From Aeromonas sp. RU39B (GTDB taxonomy: Bacteria > Pseudomonadota > Gammaproteobacteria > Enterobacterales > Aeromonadaceae), in the NCBI RefSeq assembly GCF_900156095.1, contig NZ_FTMJ01000001.1, forward strand, positions 434,001 to 498,000: a DNA stretch of 64,000 nucleotides, in the 5' to 3' direction. This document shows positions 38,759 to 50,639 of this stretch, piece by piece. The notes under the pieces were generated by a model, which saw only the letters and a list, made by a program, of their open reading frames with translations, ran no database searches and was not told the origin of the DNA. Within the stretch, counting starts at the first letter, position 1; every line of letters starts with the position of its first letter. Position numbers and translations under genes: made by a program.

Positions 38759-39442
38759 ATGTTCCCTGTCATACCGTCAATAGATCCCCGTTTGGCTAAC
38801 CTGGCGCCCGGTTTTCGGGCCCTCAGCATCAGTGTGCGCGGCGCTGAGATGATCCATCCCGAGGTGGGCGCGGCCGCACTGGCGCATGCCTGCCAAACCT
38901 TCACCACCTCGGCCCCCTGGGCAGAGGCGCATCTGCAAGCCTGGGCCGAGGTGTTTCGCCGCTTTGGTGCCAAGCCGCAGCGCACGCCTTGCTCGGCCGA
39001 CGCACTGAGAAAGCGGGTGCTGCGTGACGGCACCATGGCAAATATCGATCCGGTGGTCGATCTCTATAACGCGGTCAGTATTCGCTATGCCATTGCGGTT
39101 GGCGGGGAGAATGCTGCGGCCTATGTGGGCACGCCGACCCTGACGCTGGCCGATGGCAGCGAACTGTTTGATACCATCAAAGAGGGGGCGCCAGCCCATG
39201 AACATCCGGATGCCGGTGAGGTGGTTTGGCGCGATGACCTTGGGGTGACCTGCCGGCGCTGGAACTGGCGTCAGGGCGTGCGTACCCGCCTCGATGCTCA
39301 CGCCAAAGAGATGTGGTTTATCCTCGAAAGCCTGCCCGAGATGCCACTTGATGCACTGCATGCGGCCGGTGAAGAGTTGATGAGTGGACTGCGGCAGATG
39401 ATGCCGGGCGCCGAGATCGAGTCGATGCTGGTGGGCGTCTAA
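38759..39442 (+). CDS. Free-standing B3/B4 tRNA-binding-domain protein
   Basis: Protein of 227 residues resembling the B3/B4 editing domain of phenylalanyl-tRNA synthetase beta subunit without the rest of the enzyme. Conserved features include VVDLYNAVSIRYAIAVGGEN in the centre and GEVVWRDDLGVTCRRWNWRQ in the second half. Such proteins are often paired with an XRE-cupin regulator, as here. Role unknown; trans-editing or amino-acid-related function is speculation. ATG 38759 has AAAGGA seven bases upstream. Confidence 0.8.
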   Translation: MFPVIPSIDPRLANLAPGFRALSISVRGAEMIHPEVGAAALAHACQTFTTSAPWAEAHLQAWAEVFRRFGAKPQRTPCSADALRKRVLRDGTMANIDPVVDLYNAVSIRYAIAVGGENAAAYVGTPTLTLADGSELFDTIKEGAPAHEHPDAGEVVWRDDLGVTCRRWNWRQGVRTRLDAHAKEMWFILESLPEMPLDALHAAGEELMSGLRQMMPGAEIESMLVGV

Positions 39443-39453
39443 AGCGTGGGAGC

Positions 39454-40314
39454 TTAACGCACGCCCCCTGCCACCATGCGCGCCCGGTGCAGGCGCGGGT
39501 AGTGCTGGCAAAACGGGGGACGTGAGAGCAGGGCCGCGATTCGTTCACGGTCGTGGCGAGCGGGATCAAGCAGCAGCCCAACCACGGTGCCGCTGTGCGC
39601 CACATTGAGGCCAAGCAGCGCCTCCTGCTCAACCAGCGCGAGCAGTTCGCTAAACAGCGGTTTAACCAGCAACCTCTGGCTGGCGATGGCGCTTAATGTG
39701 GTGGCCTGGCCGAGCTCACGGGCATCGGCGTTCCGGGCGGCCAACTCCATATGGTGCCAGGCTCTGGCCAGCAGTGGCGCGCCTTCGAGCAGCGGAGCGC
39801 GGCGATCCCGGCGGTGATAGTCGCTGGTGAGCAGTCGCTCCGGGCTTTCCAGAATCAGCAGCTCCACCTCGGGTAGCCAGTCATGGCGCGCCAGCACAGC
39901 ACCGGCTTTGTGATCAAACAGGGTCAGCTCGCGAAACAGGGTGCTGTCGGTGGGCTCGAGCCCGACGCACAGGGCAGCCAGGTCGGATTCCGAGAGTTCA
40001 TGGCCGAGATGCCGGGCGGTGGCCTGCGCCGTCGCGGCGATATCGGCCGTGCTGCTGGCCATCCCCTTGCCAACCGGGATGGTGGAGTCCACCTCGATAC
40101 GCAGTCCATCCCCAAGTGCTGCGGGTAAGTGCAGGTGGCGCAGCACCGCACCGAGCATGGCACGCATCCGTGGGCGTTCGCGCTCAAGCGGCGTACCCTC
40201 TCGCACCTCGACCGTGCTAAACCAGTCGATGGGGCAGGAGACCAGATGCTCGCCGCCGCGCACCCAGCCCTGAATGAGCTCACCGCAGGACGCCGGGCAG
40301 CAGGCCTCAGCCAT
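39454..40314 (-). CDS. pduX: L-threonine kinase
   Basis: GHMP-family kinase of 286 residues making L-threonine O-3-phosphate for the B12 aminopropanol linker. N-terminal CPASCGELIQGWVRGGEHLV and ATP-binding IPVGKGMASSTADIAATAQA are diagnostic. It overlaps cobD, whose product consumes its product, by eight bases. Terminal gene of the pdu transcription unit, ending 11 bases from the convergent B3/B4 gene. Slightly shorter than Salmonella PduX (300), lacking its N-terminal extension. Confidence 0.94.
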   Translation of the reverse strand: MAEACCPASCGELIQGWVRGGEHLVSCPIDWFSTVEVREGTPLERERPRMRAMLGAVLRHLHLPAALGDGLRIEVDSTIPVGKGMASSTADIAATAQATARHLGHELSESDLAALCVGLEPTDSTLFRELTLFDHKAGAVLARHDWLPEVELLILESPERLLTSDYHRRDRRAPLLEGAPLLARAWHHMELAARNADARELGQATTLSAIASQRLLVKPLFSELLALVEQEALLGLNVAHSGTVVGLLLDPARHDRERIAALLSRPPFCQHYPRLHRARMVAGGVR

Positions 40315-41410
40315 GACGGGGCTCCCACAGGGCTGCCGTTTCCAGCACCGCCGTCATGGCGGCGACCAGCGTGCGGTTCTCCTCATGGCTGCGAATAGCC
40401 ACCCGGTAGTAGTGCTGATCCAGCCCCGGATAGTTGGCGCAGTGGCGGATAAGCACGTTGTGACAAAGCAGCGCCTGTTGCAGCTCCAGCGCCGCAGAGC
40501 AGCTGCGTAAAAAAAGGTAGTTGGCGGCCGGCTGCCACACCTTGATGCCCGGCAGACGCGACAGGGCATCAAACAGATAAGCCTGCTCGCGCGCCAACCA
40601 TTGATAAGTGGCGACCCGGTAGGGGTCATCAGCCATCACCACTTCGCCGGCGAGCGCCGCAAACGCATTGATAGTCCAGGGCTCGCGGTCGCAACGCATG
40701 GCATCGAGCGTGGCGATGTCAGCGCTTAGCAGATAGCCCAGACGCAGCCCGGGGATGGCGTAAAACTTGGTGAGCGAGCGCAGCAGATAGAGGCGTGGAT
40801 GATCGGCCAGCATGGCCACCAACCCTGTTGCCCCGGCAATAAAATCGATAAACGACTCATCGACAATCAGGGCAATACCGCGCTCATGGCAGTGCTGCAC
40901 AATGCGCCCGAGCAGGGCTGCATCGGGCTGCTGGCCGGTCGGGTTGTTGGGCGTGCACAGAAACAGGCAGTCAATCTGCTCATCGAGCACAGAGAGCAGG
41001 GCGTCGGTGGGCTGAAAATCATCGGCTTCATTGAGCTGCACATCGATGATGTCGCAACCGATGCGCTCCAGCGCCCGGCGATACTCGGCAAAGCCCGGCA
41101 CCGGCAGCACGGCGCGGCGCGGCGCCAGCTTGGCCACCAGAGAAAAAATCAGCTCGGTGGCGCCGTTTCCGGCCATGCACCACTCGACCGGCGTTTGTGT
41201 GTGGCGGGCGATGGCGCGGTGCAGATGGCGATACTCGATATCGGGGTAACGCTCGGCCAGTGCCAGGTTATCCACGATCGCCTGGCGCAGGGAGTCGGGC
41301 ATACCGAGCGGATTGATGTTGGCGCTAAAATCGATGATCTCGCTGGCATCCAAGCCATGGCGCTCGGCGATCTCCAATACATTGCCACCGTGTTGCGCTG
41401 CCCTTGCCAT
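40307..41410 (-). CDS. cobD: L-threonine-O-3-phosphate decarboxylase
   Basis: PLP enzyme of 367 residues producing (R)-1-amino-2-propanol O-phosphate, the CbiB substrate. HGGNVLEIAERHGL then IIDFSANINPLG at the N-terminus and the PLP lysine segment LRSLTKFYAIPGLRLGY near residue 215 identify it. I chose ATG 41410 (GGAG seven bases upstream) over a GTG two codons earlier. Located between cobA and pduX, outside the main cob operon. Confidence 0.95.
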   Translation of the reverse strand: MARAAQHGGNVLEIAERHGLDASEIIDFSANINPLGMPDSLRQAIVDNLALAERYPDIEYRHLHRAIARHTQTPVEWCMAGNGATELIFSLVAKLAPRRAVLPVPGFAEYRRALERIGCDIIDVQLNEADDFQPTDALLSVLDEQIDCLFLCTPNNPTGQQPDAALLGRIVQHCHERGIALIVDESFIDFIAGATGLVAMLADHPRLYLLRSLTKFYAIPGLRLGYLLSADIATLDAMRCDREPWTINAFAALAGEVVMADDPYRVATYQWLAREQAYLFDALSRLPGIKVWQPAANYLFLRSCSAALELQQALLCHNVLIRHCANYPGLDQHYYRVAIRSHEENRTLVAAMTAVLETAALWEPRHG

Positions 41411-41441
41411 CCTCACACTCCGCCTGTGTCCACAAAGGGCG

Positions 41442-43453
<2,012 letters not shown>

Positions 43454-43460
43454 TCAGCTG

Positions 43461-43889
43461 TCAGTTCAAATAATCGAGCAAGGGGGCAATGCCCTCTCGC
43501 GTCAGGGCCGAGGTGACAAACAGGGTGTGGGCACCGGCGAGCTGCAACTTGTCACGGGCGGCCTCCAGCGCGGCGGCATCCTGACCCTGATCGGCCTTGG
43601 TAATGATGCCGATCACCGGTTTGTTGAAGACCGAGGCAAATTGCGGGGCAAAGAAGGATTGCGGGTGATCGGCGCTTTGCACCAGGGCCACCACGTCGGC
43701 GTCGTAGGAGGTGGTGATCAGCGCGCTATACAGGCAGCGGTTCTCCAGATATTCGCCGGGAGTATCGATGGCCAGATCGGCATAATCGATCGCCTGGGTC
43801 TTGTGATAGGAAAGCGGCTCGCCGCGCAGGCACTGCATCAAACTGGTTTTGCCACACTGGCTCTGGCCTATCAGCATCAGTCGCTTCAT
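43461..43889 (-). CDS. pduV: PduV/EutP-family GTPase-like protein
   Basis: Ras-like P-loop protein of 142 residues (150 in Salmonella). Walker A GQSQCGKTS (about 8-16), switch-region AIDTPGEYLENRCLYSAL and TKAD guanine motif are visible. In Salmonella PduV associates with the shell exterior and influences microcompartment positioning. Four-base gap after pduU. Confidence 0.93.
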   Translation of the reverse strand: MKRLMLIGQSQCGKTSLMQCLRGEPLSYHKTQAIDYADLAIDTPGEYLENRCLYSALITTSYDADVVALVQSADHPQSFFAPQFASVFNKPVIGIITKADQGQDAAALEAARDKLQLAGAHTLFVTSALTREGIAPLLDYLN

Positions 43890-43893
43890 GGCA

Positions 43894-44241
43894 TCAGGTC
43901 CGGGTCAGCTCGCAGGCGCTGAATTTCATCTGATGACCGAGTACATGGATCACCTGACGCAGGGCATACTCCACCGCCGAGACGTCGCCGGTAATGACCA
44001 CGGCGCCGGTGAAGCGGTCGATAAAACCGATACTGACCGCGCCCGACTTGGTGGTGATGTCGCTGGCGATGATCGCCGCCTCACTTGGGGTGATGGTGAG
44101 AATGCCGATGGCATTGGCCGCCTCATTGAGGCCGAGCTTTTTGTAGAGCTCCTTGTTGGGGTTGGCAATCAGGTGCGCCAGGGTGATCTGTTTGCCCGGC
44201 ACATACTCCTGAATCACGCGCTCTTTGGTGGTCTCCAGCAT
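43894..44241 (-). CDS. pduU: Microcompartment shell protein, permuted BMC hexamer
   Basis: Circularly permuted BMC protein of 115 residues (116 in Salmonella). N-terminal [20 protein letters not shown] forms the beta-barrel plug in the known structure, followed by [20 protein letters not shown] and [20 protein letters not shown]. Thought to be a minor facet component. Confidence 0.95.
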   Translation of the reverse strand: MLETTKERVIQEYVPGKQITLAHLIANPNKELYKKLGLNEAANAIGILTITPSEAAIIASDITTKSGAVSIGFIDRFTGAVVITGDVSAVEYALRQVIHVLGHQMKFSACELTRT

Positions 44242-44256
44242 GGGGCTCTCCTTGGG

Positions 44257-44805
44257 TTACAGCAGTTGTTGCCACAGGGCTTCATGGGGCCGGGGGATCA
44301 CGGTGCCGTGCACCAGCAACCCCTTTTCCCCCGCGCTCTGACTGGCGGCGCGCACGGCAGTGTTGGCATCGGACACATCGCCATTGAGCACCAGATAGCA
44401 CTTGCCGCCAATGCCAAAGGCCATGTGGATCCGCACTAGCGTGATGTTGGCGGCTTTGACCGCGCTATCAGCAGCGGCCACGCACGCCGCCACGCTGAAG
44501 GTCTCCACCACGCCGATGGATTGGCGTTTATCCACCGGAGTGACGCCGCTGATGGCAGGCAAAATGGAGGGGTGAATATTGGGCAGCACCATGCTATCGA
44601 CCTTCATATGACCGGCCTGTTGCTCGCCGCTTTTGACCGACTGCTGCACCGCCGTGACATCGCCGCCCACCATGATGAGGTACTTGCCGGGGCAGAGGGT
44701 CTTGGCACTGAGTAGCGTGACGTTGGCGCTTTTGAGCATCACGTCGGTGACCTCGATGCCCTTGGCAATACTGTTGAGCTCTACCATTCCTATTGCGTGA
44801 TACAT
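44257..44805 (-). CDS. pduT: Tandem-BMC trimeric shell protein with central Fe-S site
   Basis: Double BMC domain of 182 residues (184 in Salmonella): first about 4-80, second about 96-175. Cys38 in [11 protein letters not shown] matches the residue that holds a [4Fe-4S] cluster at the trimer pore in Salmonella, suggesting electron transfer through the shell with PduS. C-terminal [10 protein letters not shown] resembles other BMC ends. Confidence 0.95.
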   Translation of the reverse strand: MYHAIGMVELNSIAKGIEVTDVMLKSANVTLLSAKTLCPGKYLIMVGGDVTAVQQSVKSGEQQAGHMKVDSMVLPNIHPSILPAISGVTPVDKRQSIGVVETFSVAACVAAADSAVKAANITLVRIHMAFGIGGKCYLVLNGDVSDANTAVRAASQSAGEKGLLVHGTVIPRPHEALWQQLL

Positions 44806-44834
44806 GATGGTTGTTTCTCCTGCTGCGCTCGCGG

Positions 44835-46223
44835 TTAATGCGCTGTGCCAGCACGGCTGATGGTGATGCTGTGGGGGTCAACCCGGGTGACCCGTCCGCT
44901 CAGGCTGGCATGAATGGCAACGCCAAGGGCGTCGGCTTTGGGCTTGGCGATGCACTGACCGAGCGTGACTTCATCCCCTGCGCTGACCACCGCTTCAGCC
45001 GGCGCGCCGATGTGCTGTTGCAGCGGCAAGGTCACCTCAACCGGTTGCCAGTCGGGGCTTTCCAATGGCGCTTCATGATAGAAAGGCTCGAGCTGCAACC
45101 GGCTCACCAGTCGCTTGATCGGCACCATCCGGTATTCGGCCATCTGATCGGCCGGGCGCAGTTCACCCTGATAGCGGGCGCCCTGGGCACGCAGCTGCTT
45201 TTTCAGATACTGGTTGATGCGCATCGGCGAGATATCGACCGGGCAGGCGTAGCTTTCGCAGACGCTGCACTCCGAGCAGGTCAGTGCCGAGAGTAGCACG
45301 GAGGGATCGCCCACCTGGTTGTAGTTGACGGCGCGCACCAGCAAGTGCGGCGGTAACTCATGGCCGATGATGTGACGCGGACAGAGATCGGTGCACAGAC
45401 CGCACTGCTCGCAGACGGTGCGGGCCATGTTGAAGATCACCTGATCGCTGCGTTGACGGCGCTCGATAATGAGGTGATCGGCAGGCAGCACCAGCAAGCC
45501 GCCGGTGGTCTTGGTCACCGGCGCATCCAGATCGGTCACCAGCTTGCCCATCATGGGGCCGCCGTTGATAAAAGCCGGATTGGGAATCGTTGGGCCACCG
45601 GCCAGTGCCAGCACGTCGCGCAGCGACACGCCAAGCGGCACCGTGACGGTGAGCGGATGGTGCACGGCGCCATTGACCGTGAGGGTGCGATGGGTAACCG
45701 GTTGGTTCTGCTCAAGCGCCGCCGCGAGGTTGATCAAGGTCTGCACATTATTGACCATCACCCCGATGCTGATGGGCAGCGCCCCGGCGGGTACCCGGCG
45801 GCCGGTGGCTTGCCAGATGGTGATCACTTCATCCCCGGCGGGATAAACATCCGGCAAGATATGCAGGCGCAGCGAACCGCCCATCAAGGGGGTGAGCGCG
45901 GCGATGGCGGGTTGATATTTGGCTTTGAGCGCAATAATCCCCTCGCGGGCACCAGTGGCGGCCATGCCATAGCGAAGACCGCGCACTAACTCGGCCGCCT
46001 GGCGCGCCATCAACTGCTGATCGACTTTCAGCATCGGCTCGCACTCGGCGGCATTGACCAGATAGATCTCGGCCTTGGCTTGCAGCTTCACATAGGTGGG
46101 AAAGCCGGCGCCGCCAGCACCGACGATGCCGGCATCGCGCACGCAGGTGGCGATGTGCTCGGCGCTATGGTGAGCCAGCACCTGGCTGACTTGCTGCTCG
46201 ATGGCGCGTTGCAGTTCGCTCAT
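44835..46223 (-). CDS. pduS: Cobalamin reductase, RnfC-like flavoprotein
   Basis: NADH-dependent cob(III)alamin/cob(II)alamin reductase of 462 residues. N-terminal [19 protein letters not shown] is the RnfC-like nucleotide region; two ferredoxin motifs [13 protein letters not shown] and [14 protein letters not shown] lie around residues 270-325; the C-terminal part has a biotinyl-like fold ([16 protein letters not shown]). Supplies reduced cobalamin to PduO. Four-base overlap with pduQ. Confidence 0.95.
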   Translation of the reverse strand: MSELQRAIEQQVSQVLAHHSAEHIATCVRDAGIVGAGGAGFPTYVKLQAKAEIYLVNAAECEPMLKVDQQLMARQAAELVRGLRYGMAATGAREGIIALKAKYQPAIAALTPLMGGSLRLHILPDVYPAGDEVITIWQATGRRVPAGALPISIGVMVNNVQTLINLAAALEQNQPVTHRTLTVNGAVHHPLTVTVPLGVSLRDVLALAGGPTIPNPAFINGGPMMGKLVTDLDAPVTKTTGGLLVLPADHLIIERRQRSDQVIFNMARTVCEQCGLCTDLCPRHIIGHELPPHLLVRAVNYNQVGDPSVLLSALTCSECSVCESYACPVDISPMRINQYLKKQLRAQGARYQGELRPADQMAEYRMVPIKRLVSRLQLEPFYHEAPLESPDWQPVEVTLPLQQHIGAPAEAVVSAGDEVTLGQCIAKPKADALGVAIHASLSGRVTRVDPHSITISRAGTAH

Positions 46224-47335
46224 AGGATGGCCTCGACCAGTTGGGCAATCTCGCTGTCCGTGACCGGGCAGGGGTTGGTCTTGAGGGTGCTGTCAGCCTG
46301 GGCGGCGCGCACAATATCGGGCAGGGCGCTGCGTACCTGCTCGGCGCCGATGTTGAGCGCCGAGAGGGTGGTGGCAACGCCCACCTGTTGCTGCAAGGCA
46401 CGAATGTGGGCGATGAGCGCGGCCAGCGCCGTGGCATCATCGGCCGCATCCGGGCAGAGTCGGCAGCTTTTGGCCAGCCGGGTATAGCGCTTGAGGGCCC
46501 GCACATCCTTGCCGGCATTGAGGGCAATCACGCCGGTCAGCAGCAGGCTGTTGGCGAGCCCGTGGGCAATGTGAAACTGGCCGCCGAGCTGGTGGGCGAT
46601 GGCGTGGTTCAGGCCCAGCCCGGCCTGACTGAATGCCATGCCGGCCATGGCCGAGGCGTTGTGCATCTTGCCGCGGGTCTGCAGGCATTCACCTTTCACG
46701 CAGGCGGTGGGCAGATACTGGAACACCAGATCGGCCGCCTTTTCGGCCAGCGCATCGGTAAAATCGCCGGCCGAACGCGAAACATACGCTTCCAGTGCGT
46801 GGGTCAGCACATCCAGTCCGGTATTGGCGGTGATGGCTGGCGGCACGGTGACCACCAGCGAAGGGTCGAGGATCGCCATGTCCGGATAGATGCTCTCGTC
46901 AAAAATCGGGTATTTGATCCCGCGCGACGGATCGCTGATGACGGTGGCGCTGGTCACCTCCGAGCCGGTGCCGCTGGTGGTGGGGATGGCGATGCAGGTC
47001 TCGATATCGTGCCCCTGCTGGCGGGCAAAATAGACAATCGCCTTGGCCGCATCGATGGCCGAGCCGCCGCCAAAGCCGATCACCAGCTGGGGCCGGAAAT
47101 CGAGAAACTGACCAATCCCGCTCACCACCAGACCGATGCTCGGATCCGGGGTGATGTCGCTGTAGATCTGCACCAGATTGTGCGGCTCCAGCTGGCGGGT
47201 CAGGCGACCGATGGCCGGGCTCTTGGCAATGAAGCTGTCACACACCACCCACACCCGCTTGCCGTGAAAACGGCCGAGTACATCCAGGCTGTTGGGACCG
47301 CTGTAGATCTTGGTGCTGACGTAGAACTTGTTCAT
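46220..47335 (-). CDS. pduQ: 1-propanol dehydrogenase, iron-containing
   Basis: Reduces propionaldehyde to 1-propanol and recycles NADH to NAD+ inside the microcompartment; 371 residues (370 in Salmonella). Group III ADH features: QLVIGFGGGSAIDAAKAIVY, TTSGTGSEVTSATVIS and the metal-ligand His region LNHAIAHQLGGQFHIAHG near 255-275. Confidence 0.95.
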   Translation of the reverse strand: MNKFYVSTKIYSGPNSLDVLGRFHGKRVWVVCDSFIAKSPAIGRLTRQLEPHNLVQIYSDITPDPSIGLVVSGIGQFLDFRPQLVIGFGGGSAIDAAKAIVYFARQQGHDIETCIAIPTTSGTGSEVTSATVISDPSRGIKYPIFDESIYPDMAILDPSLVVTVPPAITANTGLDVLTHALEAYVSRSAGDFTDALAEKAADLVFQYLPTACVKGECLQTRGKMHNASAMAGMAFSQAGLGLNHAIAHQLGGQFHIAHGLANSLLLTGVIALNAGKDVRALKRYTRLAKSCRLCPDAADDATALAALIAHIRALQQQVGVATTLSALNIGAEQVRSALPDIVRAAQADSTLKTNPCPVTDSEIAQLVEAIL

Positions 47336-47355
47336 GTGCTTGTGTCCCGCTGGCC

Positions 47356-48768
47356 TTACCGGATGGAGAAACCGTTAGTCAGCACGCAGCGGCGCAGACG
47401 CCCGAAGGTTCTGGCCGAGGTGGTGCCCTCACCGGTCGGGGTGGCGATGGTGAAGGTGGTAAAGCCTTCGGCACCGACCCCGATCCCGGCGAACGAGGGG
47501 CCGTTTTTGACGAAGATCGAGGTCTGCATCAGGTGCGCCGCCTTGTTCAGGCGCGACACGTTTTGCGAGTGCATGATGGCGGTGTGATGCAGCCCATCTT
47601 CCACCTTGAGCGCCAACGCCAAGCCCTGCTCGAAGTTATCGACCCGCACAATCGGCAACACCGGCATCAACTGCTCGGTGACCACCAGCGGATCGTCGGC
47701 GGCTGTTTCGAGGATGATGAGCTTGGGCACCTTGGCCGGGACCGGCAGGCCGGCAGCTTCCAAAATCACCGCCGGACTCTTGCCCACCAGTTGCTTGTTG
47801 GCGGCACCTTTTTGGATGCACACCTCGCGCAGGGCAGCCATCTGCTGCGGGTCGGTGATCTGCAGCGCGCCATATTCGCGCATCTGCTGGATCAGTTGAT
47901 CGGCCACGCACTCGACCACGATGACGCTCTTTTCCGCGATGCAGGGCAGGTTGTAATCCAGCGATGCACCGGCAATGATGTCGCGCGCCGCCTTGACGAT
48001 TTCGGCGGTCTCATCGACCAGGCAGGGCGGGTTACCGGCCCCGGCACCGATGGTCTTTTTGCCGCTTTTCAGCGCCATGCTGACGATGCCCGGGCCGCCG
48101 GTGATGGCGAGCAGGGCGATGTTGGGGTGGGCCATCATCTGCTGGGTGGCCTCAAACGAGGGTTCGCGCACGGTGACAATCAGGTTGTGAATGCCGCAAG
48201 CCTTGAAGACGATGGCCTCCATGCGGGCGATCAGGTTGAGCGATACCTGCTTGGCGCCCGGGTGCGGGCTGAAGTAGATGGCATTGCCAGCGGCCAGCAT
48301 GCTGATGCTGTTGTTGATGATGGTTTCGGTCGGATTGGTGCTGGGGGCTACCGAGCCGATGACGCCATAAGGGGAGTATTCAAACAGTACCATCCCTTCG
48401 TCACCGGTCAGGGCGGTGGTGACCAGATCTTCGATGCCTGGGGTATTTTCAAGGGCGGCGCGGTTTTTCAGGATCTTGTCGGCCGCATTGCCCATGCCGG
48501 TCTCAAGGGCCGCCGCTTCGGAGAGCTCCGGCAGGCAGTCAGCCAGGCCGGCGCGAATGGCAGCCACAATCGAAGAGCGGGTTTTGAGCGGCGCTTCCTG
48601 AAAGCGCTTGAAGGCGGCATGGGCGGCCTTGACGGCAGCATCCACGGTATCGAACAGCGCCACGCCATCGCTGGTGCACCCACAGGCCAACGCCGGCTGA
48701 TCATCGTGTGACTGCAACTGCTCGGTAAGAATGGATCGGATCAGAGTTTCCAGTTCGGTGGTGTTCAT
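47356..48768 (-). CDS. pduP: CoA-acylating propionaldehyde dehydrogenase
   Basis: Oxidises propionaldehyde to propionyl-CoA with NAD+; 470 residues. The N-terminal amphipathic encapsulation helix MNTTELETLIRSILTEQL closely resembles that of Salmonella PduP. Catalytic domain shows VGAGAGNPPCLVDET-like GAGAGNPPCLVDET and the nucleophile Cys in DYNLPCIAEKSVIVVE. A 40-residue linker joins helix and enzyme. Overlaps pduO by four bases. Confidence 0.95.
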   Translation of the reverse strand: MNTTELETLIRSILTEQLQSHDDQPALACGCTSDGVALFDTVDAAVKAAHAAFKRFQEAPLKTRSSIVAAIRAGLADCLPELSEAAALETGMGNAADKILKNRAALENTPGIEDLVTTALTGDEGMVLFEYSPYGVIGSVAPSTNPTETIINNSISMLAAGNAIYFSPHPGAKQVSLNLIARMEAIVFKACGIHNLIVTVREPSFEATQQMMAHPNIALLAITGGPGIVSMALKSGKKTIGAGAGNPPCLVDETAEIVKAARDIIAGASLDYNLPCIAEKSVIVVECVADQLIQQMREYGALQITDPQQMAALREVCIQKGAANKQLVGKSPAVILEAAGLPVPAKVPKLIILETAADDPLVVTEQLMPVLPIVRVDNFEQGLALALKVEDGLHHTAIMHSQNVSRLNKAAHLMQTSIFVKNGPSFAGIGVGAEGFTTFTIATPTGEGTTSARTFGRLRRCVLTNGFSIR

Positions 48769-49826
48769 TGTGCGTTCCCCAGTTGTAATCCTTGCATGGC
48801 AGCTTCGGCGATCTGCATGTCCTGCTCGACCGTGCCGCCGCTAATTCCGAGTCCTCCGGCCAGGCGTCCCTTCCAGTAGAGGGGATAGCCGCCGCCAAAG
48901 GTGACCACCTTGCCGCCGCTGCTCGCTTCGAGTTGAAACAGTGGCGCGCCCGGTTGAATGGCACTGCCCAGCAGATGGGTGGCAGTTTTGAGCGCGGCGG
49001 CGGTATAGGCCTTCTTGGGGGCCAGATCCAGGCTCACCAGCAGCGAATCGGGCATGCGATAGGTGAGAATGGGCTGACCGTGACGATCCACCACGGCAAT
49101 CACCACCGGTACGCCCAGCTCGCTGGCCGCCTTGATGGCCTGCTTGAGCAGCTGGTGCAGCACGGCAAAGCCGGGATTGCTGTGATCAGGGTGTGCCGTG
49201 GTCGTATGGGGGGTGGCCGCTGCGTGCTGCGTCTGCGGCGCCGGCGTTTCGGCATCTAACGCAGCGCGGTAGCGGCGGATCACCTCGCTGATAACCTGCT
49301 CGGTGCTGGCGAGCTGATCTTCCTGACGAGCCAGGGCATAGAGGCAATCGGAGAGGCGGTTAAGGTATTGCAGCAGCGCCGGGCGCAGCGATGTGTGCGT
49401 GGCCAGCTCGACCATGCGCCGCTCGGCACGGCGCGCGATGGTGCGCGCCAGATGCAGGCGGCTGCCAGCTTCCGAGCGGCCGGGCAGTACAAAGCCGCGC
49501 ACCGGTGGCAGGCTGGCCATGCAGCGATCGACCGCCTGCTCAAGTGCGGCGATATGCTCGCCGCCGATGCGAAGCGGTGCCGGGCCCTTGAGCTCGGCGG
49601 CCGGATCGGTAGCGAGCTCGGCACCGAGATAAAACAGCTGATATTGCACGGCTTCGAGCAGGGCGCGGTTATCGGCGCCGAGCGTTGCCCGCTCGGCCAG
49701 ACTTAAGGCGGCATTGAGCTCGTCCACGGTGCCATAGGTATCGACCCGCAGGTCCGCCTTGCTGACCCGGCTGCCGCCGACCAGCGCCGTGCTCCCCTTG
49801 TCACCGGTTTTGGTATAGATGCTCAT
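48765..49826 (-). CDS. pduO: PduO-type ATP:cob(I)alamin adenosyltransferase with C-terminal GlcG/HbpS domain
   Basis: Regenerates adenosylcobalamin for the diol dehydratase; 353 residues. The N-terminal domain (about 1-190) has IYTKTGDKGSTALVGG and the signature VDTYGTVDELNAALSLAE; the C-terminal GlcG/HbpS-type domain (about 220-350) has GVPVVIAVVDRHGQPILTYR, reported to bind haem in Salmonella. An Ala/Thr/His-rich linker joins them. Confidence 0.95.
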   Translation of the reverse strand: MSIYTKTGDKGSTALVGGSRVSKADLRVDTYGTVDELNAALSLAERATLGADNRALLEAVQYQLFYLGAELATDPAAELKGPAPLRIGGEHIAALEQAVDRCMASLPPVRGFVLPGRSEAGSRLHLARTIARRAERRMVELATHTSLRPALLQYLNRLSDCLYALARQEDQLASTEQVISEVIRRYRAALDAETPAPQTQHAAATPHTTTAHPDHSNPGFAVLHQLLKQAIKAASELGVPVVIAVVDRHGQPILTYRMPDSLLVSLDLAPKKAYTAAALKTATHLLGSAIQPGAPLFQLEASSGGKVVTFGGGYPLYWKGRLAGGLGISGGTVEQDMQIAEAAMQGLQLGNAQ

Positions 49827-49834
49827 GACCGCTC

Positions 49835-50131
49835 CTAGGGTTGAACCAGGGTGCTGTTGACGGTGACCGTATCGACGATGGCGACCACCGCCAGATCGAT
49901 CGCCTCGTTCGGTTCACCGAACACCCAGCGCGCCGAAGCGCCGCGGCAGATCAGCACCGTTTCCCCTTCGCCGGCGCCCACCGAGTCAACCGCCACCTCT
50001 TCGCGCAGGCGATCCTCATCGGGATGCTTGCCGTCGGCATTGACCAGCTGCACCAGCAGCAGTTTTTTGCCGATGAGGGAAGGGGACTTCTGGGTCGAAA
50101 CGAGCGAGCCGATCACTTTGGCTAGTTGCAT
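49835..50131 (-). CDS. pduN: Microcompartment vertex protein (BMC-P pentamer)
   Basis: EutN/CcmL-family pentamer of 98 residues that caps shell vertices. Start [20 protein letters not shown] then [10 protein letters not shown] and [19 protein letters not shown] are typical. Overlaps pduM by 10 bases. Essential for closed shells in Salmonella. Confidence 0.95.
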   Translation of the reverse strand: MQLAKVIGSLVSTQKSPSLIGKKLLLVQLVNADGKHPDEDRLREEVAVDSVGAGEGETVLICRGASARWVFGEPNEAIDLAVVAIVDTVTVNSTLVQP

Positions 50132-50637
50132 GATGGTGACTCCTGCCGGATCCAGTGGATGTGATGCTGGCGCAGCAGATCGCGAGCCAGCGGGGTCAGA
50201 AGAGTGTGCGGGGCGGTGAGTAACCAGGCATCGTGTAGCCCGGCCAGTTCACTGCGCCCGACCAGTTGACCGGCCTGCAGCATGACCGCAGTGCCGCGAT
50301 GATCGCTCAGACTCAGCGGCAGGGCGCACAGCGCCTTGACTTGCAGCTGCGGCAGCAGTTGTTGATGCAGGCTGACGTGCACCTGTACCCCGAGCGACCA
50401 GGCTTCGTGCACGCTTTGCACGGCGCGCCAATCGCTGTCGGCACAGGCCAGCTGCTGCATAAAGGCGGCGGTCGGCTGCTGAATATGCAGATGGGCGTGG
50501 CGCACCCACACGGCAGCGTTTAGACCGCGTTCAAGATCATCCTGGCGCACCGCCAGCACCGAGCGTTCGCGCTGGCGCAGCAGCGTGACAATCTGCTCGA
50601 CGATCTGCTCAATCTGGCTGGGGGCGAGGGTTGGCAT
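50122..50637 (-). CDS. pduM: Microcompartment assembly protein
   Basis: PduM family protein of 171 residues (163 in Salmonella), needed for proper shell assembly though its molecular role is unclear. N-terminal amphipathic helix [20 protein letters not shown] and C-terminal [19 protein letters not shown] are recognisable. Identified by position between pduL and pduN as well as sequence pattern. Confidence 0.9.
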   Translation of the reverse strand: MPTLAPSQIEQIVEQIVTLLRQRERSVLAVRQDDLERGLNAAVWVRHAHLHIQQPTAAFMQQLACADSDWRAVQSVHEAWSLGVQVHVSLHQQLLPQLQVKALCALPLSLSDHRGTAVMLQAGQLVGRSELAGLHDAWLLTAPHTLLTPLARDLLRQHHIHWIRQESPSCN

Positions 50638-50639
50638 GA

